Positions 1 to 11,439 of a DNA stretch of 64,000 nucleotides are shown here, one piece after another. The notes beneath the pieces were generated by a model that was not told the DNA's origin, did no database searches, and was given only the letters and a program-made list of their open reading frames with translations. Position 1 is the first letter of the stretch, and each line of letters begins with the position of its first letter. This DNA is from Hymenopellis radicata. Its lineage: Eukaryota > Basidiomycota > Agaricomycetes > Agaricales > Physalacriaceae. Location of the stretch: NCBI GenBank assembly GCA_015501595.1, contig JADNRX010000224.1, positions 1 through 64,000 on the forward strand. The letters are read 5' to 3'. Both the position numbers and the translations under genes were made by a program.

Positions 1-1300
1 TCCCAAGTCCCTGGCTTCCAGGGGATCAAGTATAGTCAGATACACTATGACCTCTCGGAGCCTCGAATTGGACGGAACGGCGGTCAGACTTTCGACGTAC
101 CAGTCCGAAGCGATCTTGATGACATTCGAAAAAGGGCGAAGTCTTCACAAATGTCCAAATCCATCTTTACACTTTCGACACCGCCGAGGTAGAGCGGTGT
201 ACCAGCCACGTCTTCGACTAGTAGAGAAGTATGTCAGGGGATAAGGGAAATCGTAAAGAAAGCACACCACATACAATCTGTGAAGTGACTGAACCACAAA
301 AAAGGAGAGTTCACTGTACCGGCGAATAAGATTGTTGATCCGGAGCACAGTTGTGGCAGTTATCGCTGATTCGCCTGCGTATATCCGCAAGTTGTCCACA
401 TCGATGAACGGCGACCACTCTTCGCTTGCGAGGAAGTCCATCAACATCAATGTTCCACACCCAAGGGACTTGGAGAGTATCAGGTCGAGATGTGTAACAA
501 ATAAGAAGGACGCCGTGTGGGGCAAGTTGTCGACCTCCCATTCCGTCCAGGTATCCTCCTCATCCAGTCCCACTGTGTATCTCCTTCGATTTCAAGGGAC
601 ATCTGATCCGACGTGTAGGTGGTATGCGGAATGAGGGATATACTCTCAACGCAGACCTCCGTAAGCCCCATATCCTCCCAGTAAGCGAGGAACGCGTTGA
701 ATGCTGAGATGGAGAAGGTGCTGTTGATGAGTGTGAGGTGCGTCACCGAGGATTCCTTCAGGACACGTAAGGCCTTGAATTCGATGGAAGTCTCATCGTG
801 AAAATGCAGGTTGTCGAGGCAAAGAAATCTGAGTTTGTGCATTTTGGGAATGAAGGATAAGAACGAGAGGAAGAGCGAACGGCTGGCAGTGGGAATGAAG
901 GGAGAATTTTTGGGCAACAAGCCGTTGGTATTTCGATGAGTGAATTCAAGTCTCTTGACGAACGTGGAAACACCAGTGGGATCATTTCCTAGGGCCTGGC
1001 AAAGACTATGGAGCAACGCGTCTATACGGTGATCATTGAAGCGAAGAGATATCTTTTCGAATAAGATCTTGCGAATGATGGCAATCGTGTCCGGCCAGAC
1101 CAAGCACACCGTGCACAGGTCACGAAAGTATGCCGCTTTTTCGTCCCCGGACACAGCGGTAGAGCGAGGGTTGGATGTGGAGCCGTATGGAGATAATTCA
1201 CGAATGATGAGCGTTTTGATTTCGAGAGGAATGCCAGGCTGAGTCTTTTCTCGGCGTTGTAAAAAAGCGGAATGAATCGAGACGACCGGACGCGTACCAT
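1..1300 (-). CDS. F-box-like protein, family A, copy A (C-terminus beyond window, one frameshift)
   Basis: First of five family-A copies here, running off the left edge. The start is a lone ATG (1300-1298) followed at once by an intron (1297-1239); exon 2 opens with PGIPLEIK, an F-box-like N-terminus (P-L-E-I, then a Leu/Cys-rich helix with DLCxVCLVWPDT). The rest is leucine-rich and probably repeat-like. F-box proteins normally bring substrates to SCF ubiquitin ligases; that role is inferred from the family. The frame shifts near 575, where copies D and E show that one G is missing from a GGG run; downstream the frame resumes with EEDTWTEWEVD. A second intron lies at about 245-303. It sits downstream of, and on the same strand as, DAAO copy A, as in blocks B and C. 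The single-base break may be sequencing error. Confidence 0.72.
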
Positions 1301-1740
1301 GATCAAATTCTTAACGCGGAAGCTCCCAGAAAAGACGACTGGAAGAACGGATCCCGAGACGAGGAATATCCTCGCGTTTGTAGTATGAACTACGCGCTCC
1401 TCGGTAGGTCGTGGTATGAGTGCAAGAGGAAAGGTCTCAGCGTTACTTAAGCAACCCGTCACTGACAGCTCGGCATCGCTATTGCCGTTCGTCTGTTGCA
1501 TTGGACGCGTTTCTGACGCGTTAATCGCGCTTTTAAAACAGCATAAGAGACAAAAAGATCTCATAAGATACGTTCGAGTACGCTGAAGCTACAAGGTAGA
1601 CTTTTCAGACGTGCCGACTGCCATCGCCAACTTCGGGTAGGCCTTTTTTGTCAAGGTGGAATGAAGGAGATATAAGATTGCAAGACATAAATAGATAATA
1701 ACTTAGGTGACTGCAATCAACGACTTTACCAAGCACGCTG
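1301..1740. other. Intergenic, upstream region of F-box family A
   Basis: No gene seen. The stretch around 1420-1740 is repeated upstream of family-A copies B (about 17230-17600), D (about 32800-32910) and E (about 40310-40680), including an ACGCGTC-rich segment. It is therefore part of the duplicated unit and presumably holds the F-box promoter. Confidence 0.6.
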
Positions 1741-3226
1741 CTAGTGCCGAGCACAACCCATCTTGGTGGCGGGAACACTAAGTTCCACCTCCTCAATCAA
1801 CTCCAAGACATCGCTAGCACACCCAAAGGAGAGCGAAAAGCCTGCGCCGCCTTGACCGTAAGAGTGGACGATGCGGCTCATAGACCCATCTGGCCTTGAG
1901 CGCAGCTCGCGTTCAACGCGCACGTTGGATCCGCGGAAAGGACGGAGCCCTTGCACTAGGGGTGCATCTGGGTCGTATTCGGCGCGCTCCAACCCGGGAA
2001 CAAACTTGTTGCAGCGCTCGCGACGCGCATGCGTACAACTTCGGGACTGTCCAAGGTGAGATCGAGCTCGTATTTGTGGGGTTGCGCCAAGCCTGAAGAA
2101 AAGTGAATTAGTGTTAGTGTTCCTTGTGCTGAAGACAATGAACGTACCACCAAGAATAAGCGTGTTGTCGTTTCGGGGAACAATAAAAACAATGTCCTCA
2201 TCTTCGCCGCGCGTGTCATCATGTGTTACAGCGAGCGCCTCGGTGACTTTAGGGAACATCTTCCCGTCGTTGATGACTCGGATGAGAGCTCCACGAAGGG
2301 GGTATACGGATTCGTCACCAGCAAGCTCAAGACCAGCGAGTCCAGTCGCGTTTACGATGGCGTCTGCGCCGTACTCAGCGAGGAGTTCTTCCTCCTGTTC
2401 GAGAAGATCGCCGTTGATTCGGCGAGTCGCCATCACGGCGCCTTTGCAGACGAGGACAAAACGAAGCCAGTTCATGTATGCATCGGTGTCAATGACCGGC
2501 GCGAGATGCTGGTACGCATCGACAACACCAGCCTTGTGGTTGACTTCATGTTCGTTGACGATGTTGCCATCGCGCCGAACACCTTTGATCTACCATGGCT
2601 GTTAGCCTTGTGATCAAGTTCAAGGAGGAAAAGACTAACATCTTTCTGAGCCATGATCTCTTCAAACTTGTCGAGCTGACCACGGTCGGGCATATGCTCC
2701 ATCTTTTCGTCGAAGAAGAAGTTGGCCATGCACATCTGAACCCCATGATCCAAGTAGTCGCTTCGCGGCATCGTCTCTTGAAGTTTCTCAAAGACGCGGT
2801 AGGCCGTCATGCACCACCGCTTCGAGTTGTGTAGAGATATGACCTTTGATTCACGGTAAGATGGCGATTAGCCCAAGGAGGAAGATGCATACATCGGTGT
2901 GCTTTCCGCAAACAGCAGGTGGGAATTCCCACAAAGCACCGGCAATTTGAGAAGTGATGCGATTCTTGGGATCAGCCCAGCGCTCGGCAATTATGGTGAC
3001 CTCGTATCCGGCATCTAATAGTGCCCAAGCGGTCTGAAGGCTTGATGAGCATGTTGACCTAGAAAGTAGTTGATTGACTAACAGTAAATCCAGTGACACC
3101 ACCCCCGACAACAAGGATGCGCTTCTTAGGCACATCGAGGTTAGGTTGAGTAGGCTGTCCATGGTTGAGGATGAGTTCGTCGCCGACGCGAGTCAAGAAG
3201 AAGTCGGGAGCAGAGGCGATAGACAT
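1741..3226 (-). CDS. D-amino-acid oxidase, copy A (5-nt frameshift insertion)
   Basis: FAD-dependent oxidase expected to deaminate D-amino acids to 2-oxo acids, NH3 and H2O2. Five exons begin at ATG 3226 (MSIASAPDFFLTR) and carry the dinucleotide-binding motif VVGGGVTGFT, then ALWEFPPAVCG, the DAAO-type GLRPFRGS and, near the end, HSYGQGGAGFS. Intron positions match intact copy C. In the last exon five extra bases (about 2023-2027, absent from copies B and C) shift the frame just before ERCNKFVPGLE, so a spliced message would end early. This is not a homopolymer slip and is probably a real lesion. No C-terminal SKL-type peroxisomal signal is visible. Divergent to F-box family B at 4319. Confidence 0.85.
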
Positions 3227-3304
3227 GGTGTTTTGTAGATGAAGCTGAATCTGAGTTTGAGTCTGAGTGTGGACTGATGCTCCATTGTCCTGGACACATC
3301 CAGG

Positions 3305-3311
3305 TTATATA
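3305..3311 (-). promoter_or_regulatory. TATA box of DAAO copy A
   Basis: TATATAA on the minus strand about 80 nt upstream of the DAAO start; the same box and flanks recur in copy B at 19741-19747. Confidence 0.6.
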
Positions 3312-4318
3312 CCAATACCACGTCCGCGACTTTGAAAGAGCTCGGACAGCGCACATGTTGTGCTCATCCGCGGCACCCTGACGTCTCGCTGGTCGTTGTG
3401 GACTTGCAGGGTTCTGCGCGGAGAAAGCATAGGCCCCGGGTGATGATGAGTATATGAATGGCCTCGGAGCGTTTGACAATTATCCTTCATATTCGTACTA
3501 GTTAAATTGTTAGTCTGCTGCGACATTCAAGAAATAAGAACACTCACAGGCGCCTTTATCGTCGTGTACAACATTGTATCCATGACCAGTAGTCATGAGC
3601 TATACATGTAGAGATTTGCCCAAGCAACTTTTGTTAAGTTGCCGGAGTGCGAGCTGAGCTGAATCTGAGTGTACAATCTCGAACCTGACCATTTCGAGAT
3701 CTTACCGAGGACCAGAGAAGACAGTGCACACATGTCCGAGCATAGAATCGCGGCTGGAAGTCAGGCATTCTTCTCAGGCGAGACGACGTGTGAATCTATA
3801 AGCTGAAGCGTAGGCAAATTGCAGTACACAAGCAGAATGACAGTCAGTGCTGGTCCAACGTTGTAAGGTTAGGGGGACATCATCGGCAAGAAAGAATTTA
3901 AAAGCACAATCTCTCAAGTCCACGGCAATCGTTGAAGATGAACGCTCCGTATAGGAATCCCGAAAGCATACTTATGATGCATGTCGGAGGTCAAGTTGAA
4001 CACGGTGATACCGGTGTTTAAACCCGTCGGCAATCGTGTCCCTTCCATGGCGTTAAGCGATGAGTGCATCCCTGCACCTCCTCGCGCTTCTCGACTGCTC
4101 AGATCTGCCTCGGAATTATGTACAAGTTCAAATTCCTGTTCTCTGAAGTTGGAGAGATTGGGCAGTTCAATTCTGTGGCGCGGCTCCTTGGACGTTACAC
4201 GATCCATGGATACTTGCAGCTGTCTTGCAGGAACTGCTAGGCCTCTTCAGGAGCTCTCACGATCTTGAACCGCTTTTAAAGCTTCCTCTTTGCAACTCAT
4301 CTCTTCAACTCGCCCTCC
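3312..4318. other. Divergent intergenic region between DAAO and F-box B
   Basis: No gene supported. It is repeated almost intact in block B (19748-20770), and its 3400-3870 part recurs inverted at about 39600-39930. It probably carries both promoters; a TTTTAAAG run lies about 45 nt before the F-box B start. Confidence 0.5.
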
Positions 4319-5446
4319 ATGAACAGCACTTCTGAATTCCCGCAAGAACTCCTCGATGAGATAGTCGACTGGCTCCGCGACGATCCCTCGGCACTCATAG
4401 CATTGGCCAGTACGGCGCAGTGCCTCCGCCATCGTTCGCAAATGCACTTGTTCCGAGAACTGGCGGTGTCACCAACGACAAAGCCCCCGTCCAGCTGTCT
4501 ACTACCCCTCCTCCAAACGTCACCTCATATCCTACCATACGTGCGCCGGCTCCGGCTTGTAGCTGGGGAGTTTCCTAGTGCAAGTGACGCTCGGAAGCGG
4601 CTGTACGTTCACGAAGACCAATCGCTTGGTCAAGTGTTTCGCTCCCTGATCAATCTCGATGACCTCGAGTTGATGCAGATGGTCAGATTGGACGCCTTCA
4701 CGGGGCCTAGCGGCCTTCTCCCCATCATCACATCCCCCAATGTTAGGAAATTGACTTTAAACACGGTCTTCCTGGAGTCCTCCCATTCCTTGTTCAAAGT
4801 CCTTTCGTACTTCCCTTCTGTCACATCTCTTCGACTGCTCGAGGTCCACGCGATGAGCGCAGCCGCTCCACTGGACTTTCAGACACGTCGTATTACCGAG
4901 CTGTCTATTACGGCAGGACTGCTTTCGTCTCCGTTGGGCGTGTCGTTGTTAGACAACGCGGCCGATGGGTGGCTGGCGTGTCTCCGTACTCTCACGATGG
5001 AGAGCTACTTCCCTAGCGAACTCCCAGCCATCTCAAGGATCATCGGTCAGCTCCCGAGCTCACCTCCCTGACCCTTCGAAGTCCCGTTGGCGATATTGGT
5101 CATAAATCTAGTGAGCTTTGGTATCATTGTATACCTGAGTGGCAACTAACTCATTGATGGAATAGTACAAGAACGACTGAAGGCAGAGATGCCTTTCTTT
5201 CCGCTGCACCGGCTCCAGCAACTTCGGATAGTCCTTCCTAGCCTCAACTCACCATGGTTGGCCTGGTGGATTGACAATCTAAAGCTAGCAGCATCTGTGC
5301 CAGCGCTTCATTTGGATCAGTTGATGCTCGAGCTAGCATGTCCTCAGTATTCGACGTGTTCTTGTGAGCACAAAACCTTCCGGGACATAGGCGAAGGACT
5401 GACTCGGCTCCCTAACCTGCAGTCGGTAAAGGTGTCAGTCAGTTGA
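4319..5446 (+). CDS. F-box-like protein, family B, copy A (frameshifted)
   Basis: The N-terminus after the initial MNSTSEF is a good F-box: LPQELLDEIVDWLRDD-type sequence, followed by ALIALASTAQCLRHRSQMHLFREL and a leucine-rich tail. One intron (about 5111-5165) separates the C-terminal exon that ends near KVSVS. Comparison with copy B (20771) shows one C missing from a CCCC run at about 5051-5056, which truncates the first exon after RIIGQLPSSPP. The lesion is a one-base homopolymer change and may be a sequencing error. Divergently transcribed from DAAO copy A. Substrate unknown. Confidence 0.75.
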
Positions 5447-7447
5447 GAGCTGTGGCGTCCTGACGAAGCTAGGTACAATGATCTTGTTTAGAATGATGGC
5501 TGAAAAATATATGTACAAAGTGCCCTTTAGTCCCACTATATGCCTCCATCTCAACGGTTTTTGATATGGTTTCTTCCTCGTCTTGGATCTCGAGTCGTAA
5601 CTCGTTGCGCGCGGACTGTTAGTCACGTGAGCACTTCGGAAGGAATCCCGACTCCCGAGCCTCGGGCCGAGCGGAAAAACTGCTTGTTTCCAACCCTCAT
5701 TACGACCCCAAAGGCAGCAGTCGCTCTGCTCAGGAATGACTTGGTCAACCGGCGCGGGTTTTGCTCGCCCCCATCTGAACGCTCGGAATTGCGATTTGGC
5801 TGCCGCTGCTACAAAAGGCGGCTCTTGGTGTCTTCCAACACGTCGTGTATTTGTCCTATATCTGCTACATAATTCGAAGCCGCTCAATCCTCTAATTCGA
5901 TGATCAGCGAGGAGAGAACAAGGTGCGCAACTTTTCTGTTTTCTTTAGCTAGCGATCTCAATGTGTTTTTCTACACAGAATATGTCGGGACTATATCTAG
6001 CTGACCTGCTATGTCCTCTTTTCAACTTGTACCGCGAAGTAAGGCGTCATAGCGCAGGACGTGTCTATGGCGACGTGTCCTAAAAAGTGTATGTCATCAG
6101 TGTCATCCTTTGTGGATTCATTTTCGCCATTTCACCTCGCGTTTCGGCCCTCAGTGCTTTCAACTCAAAACTCCTGTCCTGCGACTCTATTCCCAAGTGT
6201 GTACTTCTGCTTGTATATCACCTTCATGAGCCTCTAATGATTTGCAGTACGACTCGGCCTAAAAATACGTTTCATCTTAGTCCAATTATCTACCATCTCG
6301 CGGCTCTATTCCCCAACTCGCTTCTACCCACGTGCACTTTCTTTCGTCTTCCAGCACGGATGATGCCACATTGGAAATCAGCGTGAAGAGAAATGTAAGC
6401 CATTTTCTCTGGTGCGTCCTCCATGTTTGACAGTCCGTAGATATTCTCGCGCACGAGATCGTATCACACGCGACGCGACGCTTCGGGAGGTGTTGATCCC
6501 TGTGTGGGCTCACATTCCGTGGCGATCGAATCTACGACGAGTATGAATCGTTCATAAAGATCTCGTTCCCGAATCTTGCTACCGGTCATCAGCGCATCTA
6601 GATTTTGACTTCTTCCCTACACCTTACCTGGCGCAGAGGTTACCTCAACTATCGCAGATGTACCACTATCTCTGGATCTCGGGCCTGTGTGTTGCCAGCA
6701 GCCCAACGCGGGTGGACCAAGAATTGTAGACTCGCCCTCGCTCAACAGTTGGACAAAGCGCAAATTCACAGGACCGCTACTCACGCTGCAGCACCTGCTT
6801 TTTCGGTGGATGGAACGTTGGGACCTGGCTCTGGCATTCGAACATGATACAGTGCAAGTGCTCCGAGGAACTCTTGTTTATATTCAAAATATTACTTGGA
6901 ACGTGAAGCTTCAGCTTGGTGGATTCGGCATCCCGTTACCCGTTACCTGTCCTGCAATCTCTGACGAGTGTGTACAGTACATTGGTGTCGTACTGTAGCC
7001 TAGCGTCCGGCGATCTACATAGGTCCGTGCCGAGTAATTGATGATGATGATGAGTGTCCTCGGTAGGGTCTACCAGTCAGGTGCGAAGATTGCCCTGCAA
7101 GAATATGTCCGGCGCGAGGCATTCTCTTTCTTGCTTTCATACCATCTAATGCGTACCTACAGATGCAAGAACACGATGAAGGTCCAAAGGGGCTTCTCTG
7201 ATACAGTGAAGGTATGGGGACATTCACCCTCTTTTAATCGCATTAATCTCATCCCGAACAAGGACTCAACAGACAGAGGCCGATCCGAGGCGGATTATCT
7301 CTGACCTTCACCCGGGTTACCTTGCTGGTCCGCGCTGTTGTCACTCATGTTAATCAAGAGGTCGACTTGCAACTTGTAGTCGTCAGGGTACCGCGGAGGA
7401 TGCACCACGACTTGTGTTGAAGCTCGGACATGCAGCTGGTGGGATGC
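5447..7447. other. Intergenic, no gene supported
   Basis: Only short overlapping ORFs without consistent introns or recognisable domains. A weak Cys-pair pattern at 6690-7000 is discussed among the rejected items. Confidence 0.5.
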
Positions 7448-7454
7448 TATATAA
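7448..7454 (+). promoter_or_regulatory. TATA box of DAAO copy C
   Basis: TATATAA lies 73 nt upstream of the ATG at 7527, followed by GATAGACG. Position and sequence fit a core promoter. Confidence 0.6.
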
Positions 7455-7526
7455 GATAGACGTGAGCAGGACGATAGAGCATCACCAGCAGTCAACGCTC
7501 AGACTCAGCTTCATCTTCAAAACAAC

Positions 7527-9031
7527 ATGTCTATCGCCTCCGCTCCCGACTTCTTCTTGACTCGCATCGGCGACGAGCTCGTTCTCAACCACGGACAAGC
7601 TACTCCACTCAATCTCAATGTGCCTAAGAAGCGTGTCTTGATTGTCGGTGGTGGTGTCACCGGTTTCACTGTAGGTGTTCAACAAACAACTGTCTTGAGA
7701 ACCATTCTAATAAACCCTTCAGACCGCCTGGGCACTACTCGATGCCGGATACGATGTCACCATAATTGCCGAGCGCTGGGCTGATCCCAAGAACCGCATC
7801 ACGTCTCAAATCGCTGGTGCTCTCTGGGAATTCCCACCTGCTGTCTGTGGAAAGCACACCGACGTAAGCATCTGCCTGTCGGGTTGATCGTCGTCTTACC
7901 CCGGGAACAGGTCATCTCTCTGCACAACTCGAAGCGGTGGTGTATGACGGCCTACCGCGTCTTCGACAAGCTTCAAGAGACGATGCCCCGCAGCGACTAT
8001 TTCGACCATGGTGTTCAAATGCGGATGGCCAACTTCTTCTTCGACCAAAAGATGGAGAATATGCCCGACCGTGGGCAACTCGACAAGTTTGAGGAGATCT
8101 GTGCTCAGAAAGATGTGAGTTTTCCTTCCCTTTGCCTTATACCGAGGCTAATAATGCTTCCAGATCAAAGGCATTCGTCGCGATGCCAACATCGTTAAGG
8201 AACACGAAGTCAACCAAAAGGCTGGCGTTGTCGACGCGTACCAGCATCTCGCGCCCGTCATCGATACTGACGCGTACATGAACTGGCTTCGCTTTGTCCT
8301 TGTGTGTAAGGGCGCCGTGATGGAGACCCGCCGAATCAATGGCGACCTTCTCGACCAGGAGGAAGAACTCCTCGCCGAATACGGCGCAGATGCCATTGTC
8401 AACGCTACAGGACTAGCCGGTCTTGAGCTTGCTGGAGATGCGTCCGTTTACCCCCTTCGTGGAGCCCTCATCCGCGTCGTCAATGACGGGAAGATGTTCC
8501 CTAAAGTCACCGAGGCACTTGCTGTAACACATGATGACACTCGCGGTGAAGACGAGGATATTGTCTTCATCGTACCACGGAACGACAACACGCTCATCCT
8601 TGGTGGTAAGTCGTACATCTTCAGTACTAGGGACACTGATGCTAATTCCCTCCTCCTCAGGCTTGGCTCAACCTCATAAATACGAGCTCGACCTCGCCTT
8701 GGATAGCCCCGAAATCGTACGCATGCGCGAGCGCTGCAACAACTTTGTTCCCGGGTTGGAGAAGGCCGAATACGACCCAGATGCACCCTTGGTGCAAGGT
8801 CTCCGTCCCTTCCGCGGATCCAATGTACGCGTTGAACGCGAGCTGCGCTCACGACCGGACGGGTCCATGAGCCGCATCGTCCACTCTTATGGACAAGGCG
8901 GCGCTGGGTTCTCGCTTTCCATTGGGTGTGCGAGCGATGTCCTGGAGTTGATTGAGGAAATAGAACTTGGCCTACCGGCTACCAAGATGGGTTGTAGCCG
9001 GCGCCAACAGCGTGCAGAACTCGCGTTGTGA
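7527..9031 (+). CDS. D-amino-acid oxidase, copy C (intact)
   Basis: The only undamaged DAAO of the window. Exons are 7527-7670, 7723-7863, 7911-8114, 8164-8605 and 8661-9031, giving 433 residues with all junctions in frame. Visible features are the FAD-binding IVGGGVTGFT near residue 40, ALWEFPPAVCG, NATGLAGLELAG, VFIVPRNDNTLILGG, the substrate-region motif GLRPFRGS with its conserved Arg, and HSYGQGGAGFSLS near the C-terminus. Length and motif order suit eukaryotic DAAO or D-aspartate oxidase; I cannot separate the two. The C-terminus (...RAELAL) lacks a canonical PTS1, so peroxisomal location is not evident. It lies 760 nt upstream of F-box A copy C on the same strand, the arrangement shared with blocks A and B. 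Confidence 0.92.
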
Positions 9032-9789
9032 AACAATTTGATTGTTGCTTAATTTATTCTCTATTATGCCAAGCTTAGCCAGTGGTTAGCAAAGCCTTGG
9101 GTGTAGACAAGAAGAACCATAAATGGCGGCATGCTATCACAGCTATAGGGCTTCATACATCGCGTAGAATGGAGCCGCGACAAAGTTTGGGGGGATGCGG
9201 GTGAAGCTGGAGCCCATTCCTGGTAGCGCAAGACGACGAGGATATGTGTCACGACTGCACCCAGTCGAAGAACAGGTTGCAGTCGCACAAGATTCGGGCG
9301 ACAGTCTTGCAGGTTTACGTTCGTCGCTCGTTCTTTGACGAACCCAGATTGAAATCTGCATAGCGCAGAGAACGCAACTGTTTTACTCAGGAGCAAGTTG
9401 GCACTGCCATGGCAGTTTGGTCATGAGTAGTTCGGTACGAAGGGGGTTGAGCAGTGTGAAGGAAATTTGATGATACCCACCCATGTTCGTCGTTCGAGGT
9501 ATTCGTACAATACTAAGCTACGATAAACCATGATAGGCACTAAGGAATGTCTTGTGGGGTCTCTAGAAGCTGAAGAAAGACGCGAACAGCAACAGCGACG
9601 CCGAGTTGATGGGTTGCTTAAGTAACGTGCACGCTTGCCTTTGTCCTTCAAGGCTTACCCTCATACCGCGTCCTTTGACTTGCTATTGAGCCACCCGGTG
9701 CGGTATTGCTGCGTGTCAAGTCGAACAAATTTCCTAAACTTCACTCTGATGACTAGGAACATCTTTTCCGGGAGATTTTCGCGTCGCCC
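9032..9789. other. Intergenic between DAAO C and F-box A copy C
   Basis: No gene supported. A CTTAAGTAACG motif near 9618 recurs upstream of the other family-A copies (about 1441, 17268, 40622). Confidence 0.45.
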
Positions 9790-11276
9790 ATGGTACGCGT
9801 CTGCACCTTCCTTTCATTCGATTCTTCATTGAATGAAATACCATTCAGCCTCACCTTCCTCTTGAAATCAAGATTTTCATCATCAGGGACCTATCCCCAT
9901 ATCTCTACGGATTCAATCCCAAGTATGAACGAGGTGTCCAACTTGAACGAGTGGCGTACATGCGCGATCTGTGCGCAGTCTGCCTGGTCTGGCCCGACAC
10001 AGTTGCCATCATTCGCAGAATCATATTCAAAATGATTTCCATCCGGCCCAATGAGCACCGTATAGACGCGTCCCTCCGCAATCTTTGCCAGGCCCTAGAG
10101 AATGATCCCAATGTCTGCACATTCGTCACGATACTTGAATTATCCGCCTCAAATCCCAGCGGCGGTCCAAGTCATTTGCCTGAGGATAGTCCTTTCATTC
10201 CCACTTCCAGTCAACCTCTTTTCCGCTCATTCCTATCCTTCATTCCCAACATGTGCAATCTCGTCAATCTTCGACTCGACAATATCCGTTTCCACCAGGA
10301 CACATCTCTTGATTTGCGCATCCTGAAAGGGTCGTCTGTCATGTTTCTCGCCCTCGAGAACTGCTCCTTCTCCTTCTCATCATTGTGTGCATTCCTCGGA
10401 TATTGGGAGCAAGTAGAAATTATGGAGTTCTGCGTTAGGGGGATCACTTTTCTTCCGGATACTATCTATTCCTGGGACTCGGAGCAGACGTCACTCCTCG
10501 CAGAAGAAGTGTATAACTGGGACAGGGAGTCTACTTGGGCTGAGTGGAAGGTCGACAAGCCCAGCAGATCGTCATTTGTGGGGGTAACAGACCTCGAGCT
10601 GACGCTCTCGGAGGCCCCGGGATGCGGTATGTTGATGTTGATGGACCTTCTGGCCAGCGCGAAGTGGTCGCCGGTGATGAGTGTGAATACCTTGCAGCTT
10701 TTTGGATCAACGATGACAGCCACAACCGTAATTCGAATTAACAACCTCATTCGCCGATACGAGACGACACTCGATACCTTGTGGTTGAATGAGTTTAGAG
10801 ATTGTGTGTCACTCTTGTTCTATTTTCCACGTTTCGCCGCATTGCCTGACATACATTCATTACCAGTCGAAGACGCGATTGGTACACCGCTCTACCTCGC
10901 CGGCATCCCGGGGTTGCAGATTGACCTAACCGTGTATGACACGTTAGAAATTGCTGACGACGATGAATTCGACTGGTATGTTGAAAGCTTGGCCGCCGTC
11001 CCGCCCAATTCGAGACTCCAAGAGGTCAGATTGCATCTTACAATAGACCTTCCCCGGGAGGAGATATCAGATTTGCACACACCGGTGTTCTGGGAGGAAC
11101 TGGATACTGTCTTATGTGGCGATAATCTAGAGCTGGACTCTGTGACTTTTCGGGTTGCGCCAACAAGTTGGTCAGCTGGTTTCACAACGCGCGGAGCTGA
11201 GGAGTTACAGACGTGGCTGAGGGAGATGTGCTTTCCGAAGGTTACTGCGAAGTACTTTAGTCTTCATAAACAGTAA
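9790..11276 (+). CDS. F-box-like protein, family A, copy C (intact)
   Basis: The start is the isolated codon ATG 9790-9792, followed directly by a 56-nt intron (GTACGC...TTCAG). Exon 2 from 9849 begins PHLPLEIKIFIIRDLSPY, an F-box-like helix, then DLCAVCLVWPDTVAIIRR. The remainder is leucine-rich and ends ...VTAKYFSLHKQ. Where copy D has its second intron, copy C has a 63-nt GT-AG segment (10804-10866) whose length is a multiple of three and which contains no stop. Both the spliced and the retained forms are therefore translatable, retention adding 21 residues. A role as an SCF adaptor is inferred from the fold only. Downstream comes the decayed P450 on the opposite strand. Confidence 0.82.
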
Positions 11277-11439
11277 GTAAAAGGAAAGGTGACGAGCACG
11301 TTGACGTTGTATATGATACCCGCAGTACTTACACTAGTTACAATCATTTCGCTACGAAAGTTTGGCATTCAGACGATCATTCCGCGCCTGATGTACAATA
11401 AACTCGCCTCGAAACGTCAGGTAGAGCTCGCACCAGGCA

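Noticed and set aside
6690..7000. Possible hydrophobin remnant (Cys pair in a GPVCCQQ-like frame and LGGFGIPLPVTC)
   Set aside because: Only part of the eight-Cys pattern is present and the spacing is wrong; too weak to annotate.
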